From CAUUCF01 sp963543695 (lineage in GTDB: Bacteria > Pseudomonadota > Gammaproteobacteria > UBA9339), in assembly GCA_963543695.1 (NCBI GenBank), contig CAUUCF010000003.1, positions 10,438 to 74,437 of the forward strand: a DNA stretch of 64,000 nucleotides, read 5' to 3'. The notes under the pieces are model-generated. The model saw only the letters and a program-made list of their open reading frames with translations, searched no databases and had not been told where the DNA came from. Both the position numbers and the translations under genes were made by a program. Below, piece after piece: positions 9,333-18,755 of this stretch (the stretch's first letter is position 1; every line of letters begins with the position of its first letter).

Positions 9333-10194
9333 AACTTTTTATTATTTGATCAACTAATTCAGGATCAGCAGCCACCATAGGTAAACGAAAAAAATTCGCT
9401 AACAAACCCAATTTAGCCATTGCACCTTTAATCGGTTGCGGATTTGTATCTCGAAAACAATACGTAAATAAGTCTTTCATTTGATAATGTAATTGGTGTG
9501 CCAATTTAAAATCGTCGTTCAAACAAGCTTTAACCAATTTGACCATCGTTTTCGGTACTAAATTAGCCACAGTACTAATTACTCCTGTTGCTCCTAAACT
9601 CATCAACGGTAAAGTATCGTCGTCGTTCCCCGACAAAACACTGAAAGACACAGGAGCTTTTTCAATTATTTTACTAATTTGCCCGTAGTTCGCTGAAGCT
9701 TCTTTAATCGCGATAATATTGGCACACTGCTTACTTAATTTTAGCACCGTATCGGCCTCAATATTGATAGCCGTCCTACCGGGAATATTATATAAAATGA
9801 TTTGTTGATCGGTAGCTGAAGCAATCGCCTGATAATGAGCTAATAAACCACGTTGATTCGGTTTATTATAATAAGGAGCTACCACTAAATAGCCATCGTG
9901 ACCTTGCATGGCATCAAAAAACTGAATATTTTCAACTACTTGCGTAGTACAATTAGTCCCTACCCCTAAAAATACCGGAGTTTGACCCGCTTCTTCTAAA
10001 GTAATTTCTACTAAACGTTTTTTTTCCTCTAAAGTTAAACAAGCCGCTTCCGCCGTAGTACCTAACGCCACTAAAAAATCGATCCCCGCTCTCACTTGAC
10101 GTTGCACTAATTGACGATAACGCACGTAATCTACTGCGTTATTTGCTAAAAAAGGAGTCACTAAAGCAGTGCCACAACCAACGATTGTTTTCAT
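9313..10194 (-). CDS. dapA: 4-hydroxy-tetrahydrodipicolinate synthase
   Basis: A class I aldolase-fold enzyme of 293 residues that condenses pyruvate with aspartate semialdehyde. Visible residues include the active-site YNIPGRTAINI segment, the Schiff-base lysine in AIKEASANYGQI (about residue 161) and the N-terminal GTALVTPF and LGTTAEAACL motifs. Its length is standard. It follows the small lipoprotein gene by 11 bp and precedes dapD. A dapA-bamC association is also known in enterobacteria, where the gene order is reversed. Confidence 0.96.
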   Translation of the reverse strand: MKTIVGCGTALVTPFLANNAVDYVRYRQLVQRQVRAGIDFLVALGTTAEAACLTLEEKKRLVEITLEEAGQTPVFLGVGTNCTTQVVENIQFFDAMQGHDGYLVVAPYYNKPNQRGLLAHYQAIASATDQQIILYNIPGRTAINIEADTVLKLSKQCANIIAIKEASANYGQISKIIEKAPVSFSVLSGNDDDTLPLMSLGATGVISTVANLVPKTMVKLVKACLNDDFKLAHQLHYQMKDLFTYCFRDTNPQPIKGAMAKLGLLANFFRLPMVAADPELVDQIIKSFEQINE

Positions 10195-10205
10195 AAATTT
10201 TATTA

Positions 10206-10370
10206 TTATTTTTTCAATTCTGGTATTGGATAATTGTTTCCCGTTAAATTTTGATCTAAATCACCCGTTATTTTTAAAGGTGGATTCAAATCTGGGGCAT
10301 TTTGATAATTAATCGGTAAAGAACAGCCTACTAAACTAATAAAAGCCAAAAAATTTAAAATTTTTTTCAT
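10206..10370 (-). CDS. bamC: 54-residue lipoprotein, BamC N-terminal lasso only
   Basis: A short gene beginning MKKILNFLAFISLVGCSLP: a lipoprotein signal with lipobox LVGC, then only 39 mature residues. The mature part runs NYQNAPDLNPPLKITGDL and ends NNYPIPELKK. This resembles the unfolded N-terminal segment of BamC (a Tyr-rich start, then PPL, then a YxIP element), which in E. coli lies along BamD. Both helix-grip domains of BamC are absent. It has its own start, stop and a promoter-like sequence, so it does not look like a fresh truncation. The BamC assignment rests on motif similarity plus the neighbouring dapA; another small lipoprotein is possible. Confidence 0.65.
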   Translation of the reverse strand: MKKILNFLAFISLVGCSLPINYQNAPDLNPPLKITGDLDQNLTGNNYPIPELKK

Positions 10371-10402
10371 CTTCTTTATTCTACGTACCTAAGCCATTTT
10401 TC

Positions 10403-10430
10403 AGTATAAACTAACTCTAGTATTTTGCAA
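10403..10430 (-). promoter_or_regulatory. Sigma70-type promoter for bamC-dapA-dapD
   Basis: On the minus strand a TTGCAA -35 (10425-10430) is separated by 16 bp from TATACT (10403-10408). The lipoprotein start codon lies about 33 bp further on. No other good match is seen between 10371 and the repeat at 10565. Confidence 0.55.
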
Positions 10431-10564
10431 GAACAAATTAATAATGGTTTTTACAAAATAAAAGCAAAATTTATTCGCTAATTAACCCAGCTTAACCTGT
10501 TTAAATCAAAGTTTTTAAATCATTAATGGATCCTGCTTTTATTTTTTTCCGGAAAACAAACGAG

Positions 10565-10686
10565 GATGTTTTATTTTAAAATCGATCATTTTACGCACTA
10601 ATTTACTAGATCGTATTTTAGAAAAGATGTTTTATTTTAAAATCGATCATTTTACGCACTAATTTACTAGATCGTATTTTAGAAAA
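10565..10686. repeat. Perfect 61-bp tandem duplication
   Basis: Two identical adjacent 61-bp copies, 10565-10625 and 10626-10686, each starting GATGTTTTATTTTAAAATCG on the plus strand. They overlap the 3' end of the HAD/transferase gene. Because 61 is not a multiple of 3, the second copy shifts the frame. The reading frame now ends at 10618 with KIKHLF, whereas the single-copy arrangement would have read KIKHPRLFSGKK before its stop. Two exact copies imply a recent event or an assembly artefact. Confidence 0.95.
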
Positions 10687-12512
10687 TTTGATATTTTCAG
10701 AATTAATTTGATTCGTAAATAAATATTTCAAGGCTTCCCCAAAACCTATCTGAGGAGCATATTTAGTATTTTCTACTCCATAAGACTTATGCGGTAATTC
10801 CCCTAACATCTGAACCAAATTTACGTCTGGAGTATTAAAGAGATAATTAATGTAGAAATTCATTATTTTTTGAGAATCAAAGGTAAGAGAAGGGTATTGC
10901 TTTTCGTAAGCATTCATCTGCGCCGTAAACGCGATGACTCCTTTAAGGTAATTATCAAATTGCCATTCCCAAAAACTATTTTTATCAATGTTTTCTAAAA
11001 TTGGTTGTCCTTGATCGTCATAGTTAATCGTTTGCCCATGAGGAGCTCTAGTTAATAATTCCAGAACTTCGCCGATAAAAGGCTTCTTAAAAGTACAAAA
11101 ACAATATTTTTCCATGTTGATACTTTCATAGCACATCGGCGTAACCGCATAATAAAAAGATTGAATCGGCTGGTGATAAAAGCCTCTAAATAATTCTGCT
11201 AAACAGTTTTGCGTTAATCCAGAACCATCTAAATCGACAAAAGCAAAAGATCATCCGAATAATCGACGTTCTTTTTTAAATAATTAACGAAATTATTGAT
11301 TTTAGTCTGATTTTTTTCTAAAGCTTTAACCACTATTTCTTTATTCGATAATAAATACCGATAAATCGCTTTTCTGGTTGTTAAATCATGCAAATTTTTT
11401 AAACCTACCGGTAACATATCCATCAATTCTTGTTTCTCTAAACCTAAAAACCGATGAATATGGCGAATATCGTAATTAAACATGTCGATAAATTGTTTGT
11501 ACAATTGCTCATTATTGACATTGACCCCGGCCATTCGCCATACCATTCTCGAACCATAAGTATAGAAAGTTTTAATTTGTAAATGATTTTCAGCAATTAA
11601 AAGATCGGCCATCGCTTTTAAAACATAACCGTCTCTAGCAATGAAATAAAGCCTATGGATCGAACGCTTTTGGCATTGACGTAACACCCAAACAACATAA
11701 GGATAAAGAATGGCCCCGGTTAAAGAAATTCCTAAGATTGCTTTTTCATCAGTTTGAAAACCATTTAAAACGACGTTTTTAGCACAACCTAACGTTAATT
11801 GTACGACCGGATCAAAAAAATATCGCGCTAAAACCCCTTCTTCATATTTTTTAAAACGCACGCAGCGATATAAATGAGCATGAATACCCAATTCTTTAGG
11901 TTTGGAATAATCTGCTCCTGCGTTATCCCCTAAATGAACCCACTGCTTAAAATCAACCTTCTCTTGAGTTTGCACGTATTTATATAAACTAGCCGTCGCT
12001 TTCATGTGACCTACTTCAGAAGATAAATATATTTTTAAATCGGCTAATACCGGATCAGCATTAGAAACCATTTGTTTAATGACGGTCAACGGTAAGTACA
12101 TAGCCGAAATTAAAACTACTCTCTTCTTTTGCACTAAAAGTGCTTTTACTTTATCAATGTTCTCTTGTATCGGAAGGAGATTCTCTCGTTCTAAACGAAT
12201 TTCTAACGCTTCAAGTTGTTCTCTTTGCACTGTCGATAAAGCATAGTTTTTGGCAAGGTAAAGATAAAGATCTTTAAATTTTATTTCTTGTTCGTGATGC
12301 CAAACTTTACTTAACCGCCTTAAATAAAATTCAGCATCCACTCGATAGTAATAAAAATTCGCTTTTATGTCTTTAGGAAACTCCTGATATTCAACTTCCG
12401 TATTTAATATATGCTGCATCAAGACAAAAATTCCCGCAGGTTTAGCAACTTTACGAGTAATTAAAGTATCAAAAATATCGAAGGAATATAATTTATAATT
12501 TTTATCAAACAT
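10618..12512 (-). pseudogene. Frameshifted HAD-domain capsule protein
   Basis: The 5' part (12512 to 11229, 427 residues) starts MFDKNYKLYSFDIFDTLITRK, a HAD-superfamily motif I (DIFDT), as in the large HAD/transferase proteins of capsule clusters (COG5610-like). It ends abruptly at DDLLLLSI. In the next frame the sequence continues without a stop as FAFVDLDGSGLTQNCLAE and runs into the downstream frame (172 codons from 11136). One extra T in a short T run near 11245 would restore DDLFAFVDLDGSG, so a single-base deletion split the gene. The 3' end is altered by the 61-bp duplication. Its ATG overlaps the stop region of the preceding gene. The precise function of this family is not known to me. 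Confidence 0.8.
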
Positions 12513-12513
12513 G

Positions 12514-13725
12514 TTACCCTAATTTTTTTAACATAAAATCTACTGTGCGCACACAAGAATGACCATCATCACGATATCCCATTTTCAACAAAATTCCTCT
12601 GCTTTCTTTAAAAAAAGCTCCTCATTAAAACGTAAGATATTCGATGCTAATTCCCCGTTATCTTCCGCAATCGGACTGGGTAAAACCGATAGAGGATAAT
12701 AAAAACCGTTAGAACAATTATATTGGTCTAGATCTACCGCGTAAATAAACGACGGTTTTTTTAGGATCACGTACTCTGGAAGACAAGAACTATAATCAGA
12801 AATTAAAACGTCCGCCGCAACCAATAATTCTTGCATGTCGACGTATTAAATACCACTAAAACTAAGTTTTTATCTGTGTTAGAAGCATCGATAACTTCGT
12901 TAGCACCGAATAAAACATTATTCACTCTTCTCGTTCTACTATGTAACCTAACCAAAATAACCCATTCTCCACCAAATCTTTGTTTTAAAGATTTCTTCAA
13001 TAACCTGATGTCCAAATTAAAATAGTAAAGCGCTCCGTCCGGTCGCCAAGTCGGAGCGTATAATAATATGCGAGCATGTTGAGGAAGTTGATAAAATTTT
13101 TTGACTTTATCAATCACCGGTCGATGATCCACGTAAAAGATCGCATCTCTAGCGTTACCTAACATTTCAATTTTACCGTAACCTCTATGTTGGGAAGTAT
13201 AAATCTCTTTTTGAAAATCGCTATTTACGAAAAGGTAGTCAAATAAAGCAGATGATCGCGTTTGCCACTCTAATTCGTGCGTTTTACTATAAATTTGCGT
13301 AACGTCTGCATCACATTTTTTAATCCCCATTGAACCATGCCAAGTTTGAAGATAACAAGTTTCTTGTTTTTTCTTTAGCCCTTGTTTTAAAGGCAAATAA
13401 ACATGAGAATTCATCACCCACATTTTAGCCGTAGCTAATTCGTATAATCCTCTAATAGAAGTATACTTCACTAGCTGAAACTCGGCAGGAATTTCGGCAA
13501 GTTCCGTAGTCTTATTCGTAAGCCAAACTAACTTATAATTACTAACTTCTTTACGCTTTAAAAATTCTTGAGCAATATACTTAGGATTGTCTGCGTATTG
13601 TTGAGTTAAAGGATTACCAAAACAATTTTATAACGATCGACTTTAAAAAATTTATCTATCAAATAACAGATCATTTTTCTAAAATAATATTTTTTAACTT
13701 TTTTCATTTTAAAACGAATTAACAT
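12514..13725 (-). pseudogene. Frameshifted CDP-glycerol/ribitol phosphotransferase family gene
   Basis: Pieces of one TagB/TagF-like polyol-phosphate transferase lie in successive frames. A basic N terminus ends at DRYKIV, then GNPLTQQYADNPKYIAQEFL, the core with TWHGSMGIKKC and LLYAPTWRPDG, then VDMQELLVAADVLISDYSS, and last MGYRDDGHSCVRTVDFML. At least three frameshifts separate them (near 13621, 12835 and 12590). Two of these are repaired by one extra T in a TTTT run. The intact family transfers polyol phosphate from a CDP-linked donor onto a membrane or capsule acceptor. The next gene on either side is within a few bases, so it was part of the capsule operon. Confidence 0.8.
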
Positions 13726-13731
13726 AGGTGA

Positions 13732-15099
13732 TTATGCTCTTTTAACGTTAACAATTTGCCCAGAAACATTAGTTAATAACGTATTTAAAGAGACGCTAGC
13801 TACTTTAGCCACCGGACATAAAGTTTCTTCAGGCTCTTGACCAAAATTTTCCAACCTCATCAGAGTAGCGGTTCTCTCAGGACAAATACAATTGATTTTA
13901 ATTCCTTGTGCTTGCCATTCTTCCGATAAAGCTTGCGTTAAATTTACGATGGCGGCTTTAGTCGAAGAATAGATTGAATATAAAGCTCTCCCTTTTGTAT
14001 AACTCGAAGAAGTATACAATAGTAAACTGCCTGCCGTTCTTTTTAAATATTCTGGCGCTAAATGCGCAACGTTAACACAACCAACATAATTAATATTAAT
14101 TTCCCTTAAAATATCATCCATTGACCGATCGTTTAATTTACCCATCCTTAAAATACCCGCAGTATTAATAATATAATCGATCTGATGCTCTTTTTTAAAA
14201 ACTAGGTCTAAAGCTCGTTTTAAACTTTTTAAATCCGTAACGTCTACTTTAGTTGCTCTAGAAAAACCATACACTTTCGCACCATATGTTTGAGCCATTT
14301 CAGCGATAGCCGCCCCGATCCCTCTACTAGCACCAAATATCACTAGTACTTTATTTTTTAAAGCCCTTTTATCTACGTCGTTTATTTCTAAGCTTTTTAA
14401 TTGAAAGAGCTTATCCGCAATCGCAACGTCTATTGGATCAGTAATCTTCCTATTAAATTGGTCCCCCTCTACGACATAAATTTCAGATAGACCATACTTA
14501 AGCACTAAGCCACAATCATCGGTCACGTCCACTACTCCTTCTTGATTAGCTAACTCATGAGCCTGTTTAATAATTCTGACGTCAAAAGCTTGAGGAGTTT
14601 GGCCGCATCTTAAATACTCTCTTTTCGGAATTTGTTCAATGATATTATTCTGTTTGATTTTGATAATTGTATCTGTACTTCGGATTGCCACGTCAACCGC
14701 TTGATAAGTTTTTAACGCTTCAAGACAACTTAAGACGATCATTTCGCTTAAAAAAGGACGAGCCGCATCGTGAATTAAAACTTGAGCTTCCTGTTCTTTA
14801 ATCGCGTTAACTCCAAGATAGGAACTTTCGCGCCTCGTAGCACCACCGACTAAAACCTTAACCACTTTTTTATAATTATTCTTCAGTAAAAGCGTGTTCA
14901 TTAAGGATAGATAATTACCGTGACAAACGATGATTATTTTATCAACTGCTTTAACTTTTTCAAAAACTTCAATAGCGTGTTCAACAACCGTTTTACCCCC
15001 TATTTTTAAAAATTGTTTAGGAATATTTAAGCCCGTTCTTATCCCATCACCAGATGCCAAAATTATTCCGTAAATTATGGGGTTACCTTTTTTAATCAT
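13732..15099 (-). CDS. Bcs1-type CDP-ribitol synthase (cytidylyltransferase-reductase fusion)
   Basis: A 455-residue fusion. Residues 1 to about 235 are an IspD/TarI-like cytidylyltransferase (ASGDGIRTGLNIPKQF nucleotide-binding loop and VLIHDAARPF). Residues about 245-455 are a short-chain dehydrogenase (Rossmann FGASRGIG near 255, NTAGIL, and YSSTK with the catalytic Tyr and Lys). The same order occurs in Bcs1/Acs1 of Haemophilus influenzae, which reduces ribulose 5-phosphate and activates the product as CDP-ribitol. The transferase-like genes beside it would use that donor. It is intact, unlike two neighbours. Substrate identity is inferred from architecture. Confidence 0.88.
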   Translation of the reverse strand: MIKKGNPIIYGIILASGDGIRTGLNIPKQFLKIGGKTVVEHAIEVFEKVKAVDKIIIVCHGNYLSLMNTLLLKNNYKKVVKVLVGGATRRESSYLGVNAIKEQEAQVLIHDAARPFLSEMIVLSCLEALKTYQAVDVAIRSTDTIIKIKQNNIIEQIPKREYLRCGQTPQAFDVRIIKQAHELANQEGVVDVTDDCGLVLKYGLSEIYVVEGDQFNRKITDPIDVAIADKLFQLKSLEINDVDKRALKNKVLVIFGASRGIGAAIAEMAQTYGAKVYGFSRATKVDVTDLKSLKRALDLVFKKEHQIDYIINTAGILRMGKLNDRSMDDILREININYVGCVNVAHLAPEYLKRTAGSLLLYTSSSYTKGRALYSIYSSTKAAIVNLTQALSEEWQAQGIKINCICPERTATLMRLENFGQEPEETLCPVAKVASVSLNTLLTNVSGQIVNVKRA

Positions 15100-15108
15100 A
15101 ATTTATCT

Positions 15109-16428
15109 CTACCCTAATAATCGCTCCAAATAATTAAAGATGTAATTAGCCGTACCTTTTTGAGGTTGTATCAATTTATTATTAACAATTGCTTTTCTAA
15201 CGGAGAACAAAGGATCTTGATTTTGTAATAAAATTAAGTCTAAATAATATTGTATTTCTTTTAAATCGTTAGCCTGATAATATCCGGCAATAATTGCGTT
15301 TCCAAACGCATTATGCCCTACTGAATTTTGGTTAATTAAACGTAAAACGGGCTTTAAAGTCGGTAAATACTCGTATAAAAAAGAATTACAATCGGTAATT
15401 AATAAATCCGAAGTCCTAAACATATCAAAATAATTATTTAACTCGTATATTCGCGCGTTCGGCAATTGCTCCCAACGTCGGAAATAAGCTTGCATTTCTT
15501 CCACCGACATTAACTGTGACGTCACGATGCTTTTCTTCAATCGAGGATGTGGTTTCAGTATAAATTCAATTTCTGGATGCGCTTTTGCAAAATCATAAAA
15601 AAACCGATAATTCCAATCGAAAGTACCAAATTTTAATATACTATCCTGATCAAAAGCATGATGAGGAGCATAGATAATGCGTTTTTTATTTTTAGTACGC
15701 CATAAGATATTATGATGGTTAATCGGGATTAAATAATGATCTAATTTTAAATGACCAGCAACAACTAACCTATGCTCCTCAAACGATAAATTTAATAATT
15801 TAGCTTTTATCTCGTAATTATCTAAAAAGTAAGCATAAACTTCTCGATAAAATAATGCCGAATATTCGTTAACACCGTTAGTAATACAAGAACCGTACGA
15901 ACAATATAAGGCTAGAGCGTACTTAGCAGTCTTGAAAATAGCATGTTCCTTAGCCAAATCCCATGGTTGCTCGTAAAAAATAATATCGGGCTTAAACGTT
16001 TTTAACGATTTATATTTTCTTTTGGTAAAATCAAAAGCATACGAAACGTTAAACCCGTCTGCTTTAAATTTATTATAATCTCTGCGCGCTAAACGTTCGT
16101 AATCTAAAAAACCAAACGCATTTTTTAATAAATTTGTACCTACCGTAATTAACACTTGTACTTCATAATTAGGACTATTTTTTAAAATTTCATATAAAGG
16201 CCCATAAACCCATTTGGCAATTTCACTATTTAAAAAGACTACTTTAATTTTTCGCTTCCCGTACTGATTTTGCAATTTTTTAATTAATTTCGAATGACGC
16301 TTTTGTATCCATTGGATCTGTCTACAAGTATCTTGATTACGACAATAATTTCTAAAAGCGTGACGCCATCTCCTACTAGGCAATAACCAAGAAAAAAGCG
16401 AACTTAATAAACCGTATTTTAACATCAT
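15109..16428 (-). CDS. CDP-glycerol/ribitol phosphotransferase-like protein
   Basis: A 439-residue protein of the CDP-glycerol glycerophosphotransferase (TagB/TagF-like GT-B) type. The family motifs are IIYAPHHAFDQDS (about 232), FILKPHPRLKK (about 270) and SDLLITDCNSFLYEYLPTLK near residue 325. An amphipathic, basic N terminus could bind the membrane. It overlaps the upstream glycosyltransferase by 4 bp and lies 9 bp before the CDP-ribitol synthase, which may supply its donor. It is the intact one of two such genes here. Whether it adds a primer or elongates a polymer cannot be told. Confidence 0.82.
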   Translation of the reverse strand: MMLKYGLLSSLFSWLLPSRRWRHAFRNYCRNQDTCRQIQWIQKRHSKLIKKLQNQYGKRKIKVVFLNSEIAKWVYGPLYEILKNSPNYEVQVLITVGTNLLKNAFGFLDYERLARRDYNKFKADGFNVSYAFDFTKRKYKSLKTFKPDIIFYEQPWDLAKEHAIFKTAKYALALYCSYGSCITNGVNEYSALFYREVYAYFLDNYEIKAKLLNLSFEEHRLVVAGHLKLDHYLIPINHHNILWRTKNKKRIIYAPHHAFDQDSILKFGTFDWNYRFFYDFAKAHPEIEFILKPHPRLKKSIVTSQLMSVEEMQAYFRRWEQLPNARIYELNNYFDMFRTSDLLITDCNSFLYEYLPTLKPVLRLINQNSVGHNAFGNAIIAGYYQANDLKEIQYYLDLILLQNQDPLFSVRKAIVNNKLIQPQKGTANYIFNYLERLLG

Positions 16429-17453
16429 AAAAGTTTCTTATGGATCTCCAATTGCCATCCTAGAATAGTGATCACTTTGTATTTTCGGCCGTATAATTTA
16501 TAGTTTTTAATCGAAAAAATTTTCTCTAAAAAACTACCTTCCCGTTGACTAAGTTTTTTCAAAAAGGTTTGATAATCTGCTGGTGATAAAATTTGGGCAC
16601 AACGCTGTAAGAATTTCTCGGTACTTTCAGGAGGGATACCGACGAAATGAAAATTTAGAACGTTCCATACGTAATTTTTAAAATCCACGCTAAACATTTC
16701 AAATAAATGATTATGCGTTAAAAAATTTTTTAATAATTCAATATTTTGAAAAACACAGAAATTATCGTCTGACGTCTTATTAACCGATGAACCATCTCTT
16801 TGCCGATAATGATAAAAGACCTCATTAAGATAATAAATTTTTTTTGCCAATAACAAACTGCTAATTGAGAATAATTGGTCTTCACCTACCTTACTAGGAG
16901 CAAACTGAATCATCTTTTGTAATAAAAAAGCTCGTAAATAAGCTTTATTCCAAACGGCTAGAAAAAAGTTAAAAAAGCGATTATTAGTTTTAAAATCTTG
17001 CCAACTATAAAAACTATTTGCTTGTATTTTACAATGCAATTGTTTTCGAGCTTGTTTTTTAAAAAAATTTAATCGCGCTTTAACGTGATCGAAAGTCATA
17101 AAATCGAAATGTATAATTTCCGCTTGCGTTTCAGTAAATTTCTGCACTAATCTTTCTAAAGTTTCTAATTCTATATAATCATCTGGATCTACAAAAACAA
17201 CGTATTTTCCGCTAGCTACCTTTAAAGCTTCGTTTCTCGCAACCCCTTGACCTTGATTGACTTGGTTTAAAATCACAAATCGTTGATCTTGCTTAGCATA
17301 CGTTTCTAAAATAGCCAACGAATCGTCAGTAGACCCATCGTTTACGCAGATCACTTCAAAATTGGAAAAAGTTTGATGAACAATATTATCAAGGCATTGA
17401 GGTAAGTATTTAGCAACATTATAAACAGGAATAATAATTGATATTACGATCAT
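16425..17453 (-). CDS. Family 2 glycosyltransferase
   Basis: A GT-A fold inverting glycosyltransferase of 342 residues. N-terminal ISIIIPVYNVAKYLPQCL, VICVNDGSTDDS (first donor-binding Asp residues) and YVVFVDPDDYIE (DxD equivalent) are all present, followed by a roughly 200-residue variable C-terminal region. No membrane segments are evident, so it acts at the cytosolic face of the membrane. It is the most upstream gene of the capsule cluster and overlaps the next by 4 bp (ATGA). Its sugar is unknown. Confidence 0.9.
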   Translation of the reverse strand: MIVISIIIPVYNVAKYLPQCLDNIVHQTFSNFEVICVNDGSTDDSLAILETYAKQDQRFVILNQVNQGQGVARNEALKVASGKYVVFVDPDDYIELETLERLVQKFTETQAEIIHFDFMTFDHVKARLNFFKKQARKQLHCKIQANSFYSWQDFKTNNRFFNFFLAVWNKAYLRAFLLQKMIQFAPSKVGEDQLFSISSLLLAKKIYYLNEVFYHYRQRDGSSVNKTSDDNFCVFQNIELLKNFLTHNHLFEMFSVDFKNYVWNVLNFHFVGIPPESTEKFLQRCAQILSPADYQTFLKKLSQREGSFLEKIFSIKNYKLYGRKYKVITILGWQLEIHKKLL

Positions 17454-17498
17454 TAAAGGCTCACTTTAAAAATTATCATGTTGATCCCTAATTAAAAA

Positions 17499-17864
17499 TG
17501 GTGGAGGCGGCGGGAATCGAACCCGCGTCCGCAAATCCTAAACCTTTGACGCTACATGTTTAGTTTGTTCTTTAATTTAATAAAAAAATCGAAAACAAAC
17601 ATTCTCTTTTTTTACTAGCTTGAAATTTTAAGAACAGTAAAGACTCAAACTATCCGTACTGCTTGCTTATGTATAATGACCGCACGGTAAAAAGCATAAG
17701 CACTCTTTACTTACGGACTTAGCTTAAGCGCAAGCTAAAGCTAAAGATTCACCAAAGTTTTTATCGTTGGCGTTTATAAATTTGATAGCCGTATTTTACG
17801 AGTAAGACTACTTCCTCGACATGCTTCTCCGGCCTCGCTATCCACGTCGAAACCGATCGCCCCC
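17499..17864 (-). ncRNA. ssrA: tmRNA
   Basis: The minus strand starts GGGGGCGATCGGTTTCGACG, the family's tRNA-like 5' end, and finishes with a T arm (GGGTTCGATTCCCG) and CGCCTCCACCA, with CCA encoded. The 5' and 3' ends pair over 7 bp (one G-U). The internal reading frame, starting at a GCC resume codon and ending in TAA, gives the tag ANDKNFGESLALACA. The start ANDKNF is normal for proteobacteria; the ending LACA instead of LAA is unusual. It begins 10 bp after the secB stop, so it may be processed from a shared transcript. Confidence 0.95.
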
Positions 17865-17874
17865 TTATATACAA

Positions 17875-18330
17875 TTAAACTGCCGCTTCACCTTGTTCTT
17901 TTTTCTTTTTTTCGATAAACATCGCTTCAAAATTAACCGGAGATAAATAAATCACCGGAAAACTAGCCGCTACTAAAGTTTCTGAAATAACGTTCCTTAA
18001 ATAAGGAAATAAGACGTTAGGACAGAAAATTTCTAAAACTTGCTCTTTTTGAACTCCGTCGAAACCTTTAATCGTAAAAATACCCGCCTGTTTTACTTCT
18101 ACAACGAAAGCAATCTGTTCTTTAACTTTTGCCACTAACCTCGCAAATAAAACGACTTCATAAAAATTATCCGATATGTTACTATGTTTAATATCTAAAT
18201 TCATTTCTACGTTTGGAGTCCATTCACCTTGAAAAATTTGTGGTGCATTTGGTACTTCTAAAGAAAGGTCTTTCACGTATAAACGATTAATACCAAATTC
18301 ATTATTATTTACTGCATTAGTTTCCGCCAT
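17875..18330 (-). CDS. secB: Protein-export chaperone SecB
   Basis: A 151-residue cytosolic tetrameric chaperone that delivers unfolded precursors to SecA. It matches the SecB core throughout: INRLYVKDLSLEVPNAPQIF, ARLVAKVKEQIAFVVEVKQAGIF and the characteristic CPNVLFPYLRNVISE. Its length is standard. It lies downstream of a rhodanese-like gene, as in E. coli (yibN, with grxC between them). Its presence implies a functioning Sec route to an outer membrane. Confidence 0.96.
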   Translation of the reverse strand: MAETNAVNNNEFGINRLYVKDLSLEVPNAPQIFQGEWTPNVEMNLDIKHSNISDNFYEVVLFARLVAKVKEQIAFVVEVKQAGIFTIKGFDGVQKEQVLEIFCPNVLFPYLRNVISETLVAASFPVIYLSPVNFEAMFIEKKKKEQGEAAV

Positions 18331-18350
18331 CTTTTCTTCCTCATTAATAT

Positions 18351-18755
18351 TTATTTCTCTAAAGGTAAATTAGTTTGTAACCAAGCATCGATTCCTCCTG
18401 TTAGAAAGTAACCTTTGTTAGGATACTGCCTTAATAACCGCGTAGGAACGTTTCCTTTTTGATTAATCAAGATAATCGCATCCACATCCTTTGCTTCATC
18501 TTTTTGTTGCTCATTTATCGTTGTAACGTTCATTGATCCACGAATATGACCTAACTTAAAAAGTTCAGGAGAACGTAAATCTAAGAGTCTTATCTTTTTA
18601 TGATTGATCAATGCTACTAATTGTTCACAGGAAATCCCTTTACTATTATCACCACGAAACTCTTCGTATATCAACAGAATTAACACCATTAGGGTAGCAC
18701 TACAAAGTAACCAATGGTCAGTTATAAACTTCATCCCAACTGTAACATTCATCAC
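18351..18755 (-). CDS. Membrane-anchored rhodanese-like protein (YibN-like)
   Basis: A 134-residue protein with one N-terminal membrane helix (about residues 15-31, LLCSATLMVLILLIYEEF) and a rhodanese domain (LLDLRSPELFKLGHIRGSMNV ending in GGIDAWLQ). The position that holds the catalytic cysteine in active rhodaneses reads LINQKGN, with no cysteine, so it is probably not a sulfurtransferase. This agrees with its likely counterpart YibN, also encoded near secB. The gap to secB is 20 bp. Confidence 0.82.
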   Translation of the reverse strand: MMNVTVGMKFITDHWLLCSATLMVLILLIYEEFRGDNSKGISCEQLVALINHKKIRLLDLRSPELFKLGHIRGSMNVTTINEQQKDEAKDVDAIILINQKGNVPTRLLRQYPNKGYFLTGGIDAWLQTNLPLEK

